Positions 1 to 5,291 of a stretch of 7,590 nucleotides of DNA are shown piece by piece. Each line of letters begins with the position of its first letter. The stretch's first letter is position 1. The position numbers were made by a program, and so were the translations under genes. The DNA lies in contig CAKUFI010000106.1 in NCBI GenBank assembly GCA_934647305.1, positions 1 to 7,590 of the forward strand. The letters run 5' to 3'. This DNA is from an uncultured Clostridia bacterium (GTDB taxonomy: Bacteria > Bacillota > Clostridia > Christensenellales > Aristaeellaceae). Below the pieces are notes generated by a model. That model ran no database searches, had not been told where the DNA came from, and was given only the letters and a program-made list of their open reading frames with translations.

Positions 1-88
1 CCCCTCCCCCGGGGACACGTTCCTGGGGGCAAACGTAGGAGGGGGTCTGGGGGAGGGCGCGGCCGCAGCCGCGCCTCCCCCAGCCAAA
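1..88. repeat. GC-rich intergenic palindrome with G-quadruplex motif (copy 1, downstream of mnmA)
   Basis: An imperfect stem-loop spans 47-83. Ten pairs (47-56 with 74-83) and six pairs (58-63 with 68-73) are separated by a bulged G57, with a four-base loop CGCA. The + strand also has G-runs at 25-29, 41-45, 49-53 and 55-57, a quadruplex motif on the template strand of mnmA. Read in the direction of mnmA transcription, the right arm and flank (CCTCCCCC-A-GACCCCC) match the element after serA at the other end of the window almost base for base. Bases 1-14 (CCCCTCCCCC then GGGG) look like the arm of a further copy cut by the window edge. No gene is seen in 1-146. The function is unknown; a dispersed REP-like repeat or part of a transcription end is the best guess. 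Confidence 0.6.
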
Positions 89-119
89 GCGAGCCGCGAC
101 CCAACGGGTCGCGGCTCGC
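86..119 (-). terminator. Probable intrinsic terminator of mnmA
   Basis: A perfect 14-bp inverted repeat (89-102 with 106-119) with a three-base loop lies 28 bp beyond the mnmA stop codon. On the minus strand the stem is followed by only TTT (86-88) and then GG. It is therefore a very stable hairpin with a short U-tract rather than a textbook terminator. The GC-rich palindrome that follows may reinforce it. Confidence 0.65.
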
Positions 120-146
120 ACGCCTTCATGGCGCTTCAGTACCTGC

Positions 147-1217
147 CTACAGGATCGTCGCGCCGCCCAGGCAGACCTGGCCGTCGTAGAACACCGCAGC
201 CTGGCCAGGCGTGATGGCGCGCTGCTTTTCGGCGAAATCGATGCGCACCACCTGCCCCAGGCAGGTAATCGACACCTGCTGCAGCGGCTGACGATGTCGA
301 AAACGCGCCTGACAGAGGAAGGGCTTGCCCTCGGGCGCGGGCGCCTGGCCGGACACCCAGTGCGCCTGATCGGCCAGCGCGCTCATAGAATAGAGCAGCG
401 GGGAGTCCTCGCCCTGCTCCACAACCAGCTCATTTCGCTGCAGATCTTTGCCCACGACGAACCACCTGTGTCCGTTGCCGCCCCCGCCGATGCCCAGTCC
501 GCGCCGCTGGCCGAGGGTGTAGTACATCAGCCCGTCGTGCCGCCCCACCACCTTGCCGTCCACGGTCACCATATCGCCGCCCTGCGCGGGCAGGTACTGC
601 TTCAGGAACTCCTTGAAGTTGCGCTCGCCGATGAAGCACACGCCGGTCGAGTCCTTTTTTTCGGAGGTAGCCAGGCCGTTCCGCCGGGCAATCTCGCGGA
701 TTTCGGCCTTGGTCAGGCCGCCCACAGGGAACATCGCCTGCGAAAGCGCCTGATGATTCACCATGTACAGAAAGTAGGTCTGGTCCTTGTTTTCGTCCGC
801 GGCGCGCAGGAGCGTCGTCCTGCCGTCCCGTTCGCCCAGGCGGGCAAAGTGGCCGGTCGCCATCTTCTCCGCGCCCAGCGAGCGGGCGAAGTTCAAAAAG
901 ACGTTGAACTTGATCTCCCGGTTGCACAGCACGTCCGGATTGGGCGTGCGGTTTTTCTTATATTCCTCCAGGAAATAGGCGAACACGCGCTCGCGGTATT
1001 CCTTCGCGAAGTTGACGGAATAGTAGGGAATGCCGATCTTATCGCAGACGACGCGCACGTCCTGATAGTCCTTTTCCGCCGTGCACACGCCGCGCTCGTC
1101 CTTTTCCTCCCAGTTGTTCATGAACACGCCGATCACGTCGTACCCCTGCCGCTTGAGCAGCAGCGCGGCCACGGACGAATCGACGCCGCCGGACATGCCG
1201 ACCACGATAGGCGCCAT
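147..1217 (-). CDS. mnmA: tRNA-specific 2-thiouridylase MnmA
   Basis: This cytoplasmic enzyme adenylates U34 of the Lys, Glu and Gln tRNA anticodons and replaces its C2 oxygen with sulfur to give s2U34, which supports accurate decoding. The protein has 356 residues, a normal length. Visible signatures in order are the PP-loop SGGVDS (residues 9-14) for ATP binding, the first catalytic cysteine C98 in NPDVLCN, TGHFAR (121-126), the DQTYFL segment (145-150), and the second catalytic cysteine C194 in GVCFIGERNFKEFL. The late family motifs YTLGQRRGLGIGG (233-245) and ITPGQAAVFYDG (335-346) follow. Both cysteines are present, so the enzyme should use the disulfide/persulfide mechanism. The ATG at 1215-1217 has an excellent AGGAGG (1224-1229) six bases upstream. 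It is the last gene of the leftward unit, 72 bp after the membrane-protein gene, with a hairpin in the gap and no clear promoter of its own. Identification is firm. Confidence 0.97.
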   Translation of the reverse strand: MAPIVVGMSGGVDSSVAALLLKRQGYDVIGVFMNNWEEKDERGVCTAEKDYQDVRVVCDKIGIPYYSVNFAKEYRERVFAYFLEEYKKNRTPNPDVLCNREIKFNVFLNFARSLGAEKMATGHFARLGERDGRTTLLRAADENKDQTYFLYMVNHQALSQAMFPVGGLTKAEIREIARRNGLATSEKKDSTGVCFIGERNFKEFLKQYLPAQGGDMVTVDGKVVGRHDGLMYYTLGQRRGLGIGGGGNGHRWFVVGKDLQRNELVVEQGEDSPLLYSMSALADQAHWVSGQAPAPEGKPFLCQARFRHRQPLQQVSITCLGQVVRIDFAEKQRAITPGQAAVFYDGQVCLGGATIL

Positions 1218-1242
1218 GCGTTTCCTCCTGTCTTCTGCATGA

Positions 1243-1278
1243 AGAGACCGGCGAGCCAGGAACGGTTCGCCGGCCTCT
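1243..1278 (-). terminator. Hairpin between the membrane-protein gene and mnmA (attenuator or weak terminator)
   Basis: Ten pairs (1248-1257 with 1264-1273, one of them G-U in RNA) with a six-base loop are extended by AGAG/CTCT (1243-1246 with 1275-1278) across one mismatch. The hairpin starts 12 bp past the upstream stop codon. On the minus strand it is followed by TTCATGC, not a U-run, so full termination is doubtful. Partial termination, or an RNA processing or stabilising stem that lets mnmA be expressed at a different level from the upstream genes, is equally possible. Confidence 0.5.
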
Positions 1279-1289
1279 GTGCTGTGTGT

Positions 1290-3743
1290 TTACTGATCGG
1301 TGACGGGATTCGGGTTCACCGGCGCGGCCTCCTGCAGGGAGAGCAGCTTCACGGTGGCGCTGTCCACGGTCATGGGCATATAGGTCAGCGTCTCCACGCC
1401 CAGCAGCTCCGTCCAGTCGTCCTGCCAGTTCTCGTTGCACCAGGCCACGAAGTCGGCCACGGCAAAGTCGGTGTACGCGCCGTAGGTGCCCAGCATCGAG
1501 GCGGCGATGTCGTCCAACCTGGCCTGCTTCTCAGTCAGCCAGCCCAGCTCGATCAGGCGGCTCTGCAGCGCGTAAACCTGCATGCCGTCGTAGCTGCCGG
1601 TGGTCGCGTCGATACCGTCCGTGTTCTCCGCCAGGATGTCCGTGGGCAGCTTGTCGGTCGGGATGTCCGTCGGCTCGGGCGAGGGTTCGGGCGTGGGCTC
1701 CTCGGTGGGTTCTTCCGTCGGTTCGTCTGTGGGCTCCGCAGTCGGTTCCTCGGTCGGCTCATCGGTAGGTGCCTCAGTGGGCTCGTCCGTGGGCTCTGCG
1801 GTCGGTTCGTCCGTAGGCTCAGCCGTCGGCTCCAGCGTCGGCTCGTCCGTGGGGGCGTCGGTCGGCATCTCGGTCGGCTCGGGCGTAGGCTCCTGAGTCG
1901 GCGCCTGAGTCGGGCCGACCGCCGTCTTGGGGTCGGGGTTGACCGGGGAGTTATAGGCGTTGTTCAGGTAGCTCAGCGTGACCGTGCCCGCAGTGCCGTC
2001 GGCCTCGAGGGTCAGCGTATAGCGCTTGATCAGGTACTGCTGCAGCATCTGCACGGCCGAGCGGGTGAAGGTGTCGTACTCGCCGGTCACGGCCTCGGGC
2101 TTGAGCCACTGAAGCTCGACCAGGCGGTACTGCAGCCACAGGATCTCGTCCTGCGAGGAATTCTCGTCGATGGGCTGGCTGGGGGCGCTGGTGGGCTCCT
2201 CGGTGGGCGCGACGGTATCGGTAGGCGCGGGGGTAGCCGTCACCTCAGGCCGGGTGGGCGCGCCGCTCCACATCAGCCACATCATCGTGGTCTCGTCCAG
2301 CACGCCCTGATTGTTGAGGGCCGCGTTGGGGTAAAGGATGTTGACGTAGTTCTGGTAGTCGATCAGGGTCAGCTGCGTGGCGTTGTCGTACACGCCGGTG
2401 GCCTGGCTCGCGTCCATCCAGCCCAGCTCGATCAGCCGGTTCTGCGCGCGGCGCACGTCATCCACGCTGGGCAGATAAGGCGTCGCGGTGGGCTCAGGCG
2501 TGTCGGTCGGCGCGGGGGTATCTGTGGGCGCGGGGGTATTGGTCGGGGCCGGAGTGGCCGTCGCGCCGTCGGGCAGTTTAATGGGCGCGTCGTCGCGGTT
2601 GAGCCAGTTGATGGTCTGCTGGCCCGCGATGCCGTCCACGTCCATGGAGCGGTCATAATGGTCGTGCACGTACTTCTGGAACGCCTTGACGGCCGCCTTG
2701 GTCGCGTCGTCATAGGTGCCGATGGAGAACTTCGCGTCCAGCCACATCAGATCCATCAGCCGGTTCTGCAGCTGCGTGATGACGGCGCTGTCGGTTTTGC
2801 GGTTGATGAGCTCCGGCTTGATGGTCACGCGCGGCGCGGGGGTCGCGGTGGCCTGCTGGGGCACGTTCGTAGGCTGCGCGGGCGGCTCGGTCACGTTCAT
2901 CGGAGGCGTGGTCACCTTGACCAGCCAGTCGGGCTCGTAGTCGTCCGGCACGGCGGTCGCGTCCTGCCCGTCGGACAGGTTGTTGCCGCCCTGCTGGTTC
3001 TGCCAGTTCTGGTTCACGTCGGTGATGCCGCCGATGCCGGTCGTACCCGCGGTGGGCGCGGGGGTGGCCGTCGGCGCCTTCCATTCGTCATAGGGCGAGA
3101 GGGTAGGCGTGTCGTTCGTGGTGCGGTCGTTGCCGTTTCGATTGACGAGCACGCTGGCGCACACGATCAGCGCGACCACCACCACGGTGCAGGCCAGCAG
3201 GATGGGCGCGCGCTTCTTGAGCTTTTCAAGCAGCGTCAGCTCCTCCTGCTCCTCCTCGTCTTCTTCCTCCTCGTCGGCCTCCGCTTCAGCCTGACGGGCT
3301 TCCTCATCCTCCGTTTTGGCGGCCTTCGCGCGGCGCAGGATGACGTACAGCGTGCCGTTTTCCTCAAAGTGCGCCATGGCCTGCGAGGGGTCGTCGGCCG
3401 ATTCGGCGCGCGCGAGCGTCTGCTCCAGGCCCGCCTTAAAGTCCTCCTCGCGGCCGGGCGTGACCTGTACGGTCGGGTCGTCCGGGTTGCGGAAGGCGAT
3501 TCCGCGCGGCAGGTATTCGCGGATGCGCAGGCGATTTTCCTTCCTCAGGTCATAGGCCATGTACACCACGCCCATCGGGTCCTGACCGACGGCGCGCCCC
3601 ACCAGGAAGCGGCCGCCCAGTATCTCGCCGGGCGTAAGGTGATTGGCAATCAGGGGCGCGGCGGCATTTTTCCCGCAGTGCGGGCAGATGTCCTGCCCCT
3701 GGTTATCCTGCATGCAGTACATGCAAAGCTTCGAGGTATCCAT
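1290..3743 (-). CDS. Membrane protein: zinc ribbon, degenerate kinase N-lobe, one TM span, four peptidoglycan-binding-like repeats
   Basis: An 817-residue protein with no name I can assign. Residues 7-23 form a zinc ribbon (C7, C10, C20, C23). Residues 36-138 resemble the N-lobe of a bacterial Ser/Thr kinase: the strand pattern LTPGEILGGRFLVGR, G53 and G58 of the glycine loop with the middle glycine replaced by D55, IREYLPRG where kinases have the catalytic lysine (here R75), and FEENGTLYVIL (126-136). No HRD or DFG region follows. Instead come an acidic stretch (144-168) and one membrane span (about 180-201). KLKKR before the span predicts N-terminus in, C-terminus out. Outside are four related modules at about 321-387, 429-496, 533-601 and 721-809. 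Each begins with the pattern QxRLxxLxWL, usually followed by GxYD and ending in a short helix, as in PG_binding_1 domains. They are joined by TPAPT and EPT linkers. The ATG abuts the upstream stop and has AGGAGG (3752-3757) eight bases upstream. It probably links the cytoplasm to the wall; a catalytic role is unlikely. Confidence 0.85.
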   Translation of the reverse strand: MDTSKLCMYCMQDNQGQDICPHCGKNAAAPLIANHLTPGEILGGRFLVGRAVGQDPMGVVYMAYDLRKENRLRIREYLPRGIAFRNPDDPTVQVTPGREEDFKAGLEQTLARAESADDPSQAMAHFEENGTLYVILRRAKAAKTEDEEARQAEAEADEEEEDEEEQEELTLLEKLKKRAPILLACTVVVVALIVCASVLVNRNGNDRTTNDTPTLSPYDEWKAPTATPAPTAGTTGIGGITDVNQNWQNQQGGNNLSDGQDATAVPDDYEPDWLVKVTTPPMNVTEPPAQPTNVPQQATATPAPRVTIKPELINRKTDSAVITQLQNRLMDLMWLDAKFSIGTYDDATKAAVKAFQKYVHDHYDRSMDVDGIAGQQTINWLNRDDAPIKLPDGATATPAPTNTPAPTDTPAPTDTPEPTATPYLPSVDDVRRAQNRLIELGWMDASQATGVYDNATQLTLIDYQNYVNILYPNAALNNQGVLDETTMMWLMWSGAPTRPEVTATPAPTDTVAPTEEPTSAPSQPIDENSSQDEILWLQYRLVELQWLKPEAVTGEYDTFTRSAVQMLQQYLIKRYTLTLEADGTAGTVTLSYLNNAYNSPVNPDPKTAVGPTQAPTQEPTPEPTEMPTDAPTDEPTLEPTAEPTDEPTAEPTDEPTEAPTDEPTEEPTAEPTDEPTEEPTEEPTPEPSPEPTDIPTDKLPTDILAENTDGIDATTGSYDGMQVYALQSRLIELGWLTEKQARLDDIAASMLGTYGAYTDFAVADFVAWCNENWQDDWTELLGVETLTYMPMTVDSATVKLLSLQEAAPVNPNPVTDQ
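1653..1913 (-). repeat. Coding tandem repeat, about 12-bp period, encoding (E/D/A)PT-rich linker
   Basis: This stretch encodes residues 611-697 of the membrane protein, a nearly uninterrupted run of four-residue units such as DEPT, EEPT and AEPT. On the + strand it appears as degenerate 12-base units of the GGCTCGTCCGTG kind. It is acidic, proline-rich and presumably extended. It separates the third and fourth wall-binding-like modules and could span the wall or be glycosylated on threonine. Third codon positions vary between units, so the array is not a very recent expansion. Confidence 0.8.
2475..2561 (-). repeat. Short coding repeat encoding TPAPT linker
   Basis: This encodes residues 395-423, with repeated NTPAPTDTPAPT-like units between the first and second peptidoglycan-binding-like modules. 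The + strand shows repeated GGCGCGGGGGTA units, also seen near 2223 and 3056 where other TPAPT linkers are encoded. Unlike the linker at 1653-1913, these are almost free of acidic residues. Confidence 0.65.
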
Positions 3744-5033
3744 TTATACTTCCTCCTCTCGCAGGTCGGCGCCCAGCAGGCGCATGATCTGTTCATGGGT
3801 GTCCCTTTCAATTTCCTCGATGGAGCGGGCCGCGTCGATCCGGCGGACGCGCTTTCCATCCACCCGCGCGGCGAAGCCCTCATGCACCAGCCGGAGGAAC
3901 TCCTCCTTTTCCGACTCGATGCGGTCGAGGCCGGTCGCGTTTTTCCGCCGGGCGATGGCCGTCTCGGGGTCGAGGTCGTACAGGAGCGTCAGGTCGGGCA
4001 GGCGATCGGCGACCGCCGGGCAGTTGATCTCATAGACCTTTTCCACGCCCAGGCCGCGCGCCACTCCCTGATACACCAGGCTCGAGTCCAGAAACCGGTC
4101 GCACAGCACGATTTCGCCCCGCGCAATCGCCGGCCAGACCACCTCGCGCACGTGCTGCGCCCGGGCCGCGGCGAACAGCAGCGCCTCGCACTCGGGACAC
4201 ATGCCCTCGCTGCTCAGGTCGAGCAGTATGCTCCGGATGCGCTCCGAGATCGGACAGCCGCCCGGCTCCCGGCTCGCGACCACCCTCCAGCCACATGCGC
4301 GCAGCCGCTCGGCCTCGCGCTGAAGCTGGGTGGACTTGCCGCAGCCGTCCCCGCCCTCAAAGCTGATGAAGAACCCGGGAAGCAGCCCCTCGCCCTCAAG
4401 CAGGCAGTCGGTCAGCTCCTCGACCGAGTCCACGATCACGTCCGCTCCGGCCTTTTCCAGCTCCTCGCGGGTGCCGTAGCCGTAGGTCACGCCGATCGCG
4501 TCGATGCCGTTGTCGTGCGCGCCCTCCACGTCGAACAGGCGATCGCCCACCATGCAGGCGCGGCGATACTTTTCAGGCAGCGCCTCGGCGATCAGTTCCT
4601 TTTTGGAGGCGTGGTGCGTCTCCTTCATCGGCGCGGCGGCGATCATGTCCAGGTACGGCGACAGACCGAAGTAGTCCGCGATGCGGCGCGCGAAGTCCAC
4701 CGGCTTGGAGGTGGCCAGACCCACGCGCGCGCCCTTCGCCTTCAGCGTCCGCAGAAGCGGCGCGACGCCCGGATACACGCTGTTTTCCTTCCAGCCGATC
4801 GGGTTGAAGCGCTCCCTGAACAGCGCGAGCGCCTCCTCGGCCTGTGCGTCCGTCATGCCGCACGTCGTCTCAAACGAGGTCAGCAGCGGCGGCCCGATGA
4901 ACTTCTTCAGCTCCGCGCGCGGCGGCACCGGAAAGCCCATCTTCTCTACTGCATATTGGACGCAATTTAAGATCCCCGGTTCCGATTCGGTCAGGGTTCC
5001 GTCCAAGTCAAATAATACCACGTCGTACCGCAT
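3744..5033 (-). CDS. tmk: Fused HAD-family phosphatase / thymidylate kinase
   Basis: A 429-residue two-domain protein. Residues 1 to about 212 form a HAD hydrolase of the phosphoglycolate phosphatase/5'-nucleotidase-like type: FDLDGTLTE with D9 and D11, ATSK (107-110), and MVGDRLFDVEGA with D164 and D168. Residues about 220-425 form a complete thymidylate kinase (dTMP + ATP to dTDP + ADP): P-loop EGGDGCGKST (226-235), SREPGG (254-259), CDRF (311-314), SSLVYQGVARGLG (317-329), and a LID segment with GLDRIE (368-373). Only about ten residues join the domains, and no ATG, GTG or TTG with a ribosome site lies at the junction, so this is a true in-frame fusion. Start: ATG at 5031-5033, with GGGAG (5042-5046) eight bases upstream and FDLDGT directly after. 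An in-frame TTG at 5120 would add 29 residues, but it lies upstream of the proposed promoter start and has no family support. The stop TAA abuts the next gene's ATG, so coupling is likely. Kinase identity is firm; the HAD substrate is unknown. Confidence 0.93.
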   Translation of the reverse strand: MRYDVVLFDLDGTLTESEPGILNCVQYAVEKMGFPVPPRAELKKFIGPPLLTSFETTCGMTDAQAEEALALFRERFNPIGWKENSVYPGVAPLLRTLKAKGARVGLATSKPVDFARRIADYFGLSPYLDMIAAAPMKETHHASKKELIAEALPEKYRRACMVGDRLFDVEGAHDNGIDAIGVTYGYGTREELEKAGADVIVDSVEELTDCLLEGEGLLPGFFISFEGGDGCGKSTQLQREAERLRACGWRVVASREPGGCPISERIRSILLDLSSEGMCPECEALLFAAARAQHVREVVWPAIARGEIVLCDRFLDSSLVYQGVARGLGVEKVYEINCPAVADRLPDLTLLYDLDPETAIARRKNATGLDRIESEKEEFLRLVHEGFAARVDGKRVRRIDAARSIEEIERDTHEQIMRLLGADLREEEV

Positions 5034-5069
5034 GACGCACGCTCCCAGTTTTTCTTTATATCCAGTTTT

Positions 5070-5099
5070 ATTGTAGCGCGAACGGAGGCGCGTTTGCAA
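5070..5099 (-). promoter_or_regulatory. Candidate sigma-A promoter for the HAD-Tmk operon
   Basis: On the minus strand TTGCAA (5094-5099, 4 of 6 consensus bases) is followed after 18 bp by TACAAT (5070-5075, 5 of 6). Transcription would start near 5063, giving a leader of about 30 nt before the ATG at 5033. Spacing and position fit, but the -35 element is weak. Confidence 0.5.
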
Positions 5100-5201
5100 G
5101 CACTTTCTTGTAACATTCAAATGGCAGTGCTAATTGACTACCTGGTTAATTAGAAAATGCATATTCATGCAAAAGCGTGTAAAAATTCACGCAAAATGCG
5201 C

Positions 5202-5230
5202 TTGAATTGCAAGTGCGTGCGGAGTATAAT
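5202..5230 (+). promoter_or_regulatory. Sigma-A promoter of serC-serA
   Basis: TTGAAT (5202-5207, 4 of 6) and a perfect TATAAT (5225-5230) are separated by exactly 17 bp. The predicted start is near 5237, leaving a leader of about 55 nt before the serC ATG at 5292. That is too short for a T-box leader, so control of serine synthesis here is more likely at the promoter. Confidence 0.75.
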
Positions 5231-5238
5231 TCATTTCA

Positions 5239-5264
5239 CATCCCTTTTCACGAAAAAAGGAATG
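5239..5264 (+). promoter_or_regulatory. Stem-loop at the 5' end of the serC leader
   Basis: CCTTTT (5243-5248) pairs with AAAAGG (5255-5260), and CAT/ATG (5239-5241 with 5262-5264) extends the stem across one mismatch. As DNA the dyad can instead extend through ATTTCA/TGAAAT (5233-5238 with 5263-5268). It lies right at the predicted transcription start, so it may be a DNA operator or a 5' hairpin that stabilises the mRNA. The ribosome site is left free. Confidence 0.4.
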
Positions 5265-5291
5265 AAATCTGCAATTTCGGGAGATGAAACC

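Larger units (their letters stand above)
5034..5291. promoter_or_regulatory. AT-rich divergent intergenic region with several inverted repeats
   Basis: This 258-bp region separates the leftward HAD-Tmk gene from the rightward serC and is clearly richer in A+T than its surroundings. Besides the two promoters it holds these dyads: AGCACT/AGTGCT (5099-5104 and 5126-5131), CTAATT/AATTAG (5130-5135 and 5148-5153), TGCAT-N4-ATGCA (5158-5171), GCGTG-N8-CACGC (5175-5192), and CTTG-N5-CAAG (5201-5213, over the serC -35). The heptamer TTGCAAG occurs beside both -35 elements (5094 and 5207). Some may be repressor or activator sites, but short dyads arise easily by chance in AT-rich DNA. I see no small gene here. 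Confidence 0.55.

Noticed and set aside
1600..1896. Gly/Ser/Val repeat protein on the + strand over the linker repeat
   Set aside because: It is the antisense reading of the EPT repeat; the repetitive look is inherited from the coding strand and it has no ribosome site.
1653..1913. CRISPR-like array
   Set aside because: The units are about 12 bp, degenerate and without spacers, and they translate in frame as EPT repeats of the membrane protein.
294..4970. Very long open frame (1558 codons) on the + strand, antisense to three genes
   Set aside because: It runs opposite mnmA, the membrane-protein gene and HAD-Tmk, all of which have clear motifs or domain structure. Its translation is Arg/Gly/His/Val/Leu-rich without domain motifs, as expected for the complement of GC-rich codons with few stops. 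It also has no plausible ribosome site or start.
5034..5120. TTG start giving a 29-residue extension of HAD-Tmk
   Set aside because: The ATG at 5033 has a well-spaced GGGAG and leads directly into the conserved FDLDGT; the extension covers the likely leftward promoter.
5134..5162. TTGACT at 5134 as a second -35 element for serC
   Set aside because: No acceptable -10 lies 16-19 bp downstream; the nearest AT-rich hexamers are at 11, 20 or 22 bp.
5157..5291. Possible 45-residue N-terminal extension of SerC
   Set aside because: It would start upstream of the -35/-10 promoter elements, has no ribosome site, and SerC proteins begin near the MDRVYNFAAGP segment.
5231..5291. T-box or other riboswitch in the serC leader
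   Set aside because: The predicted leader is only about 55 nt, with one small hairpin, no T-box consensus and no terminator/antiterminator pair.
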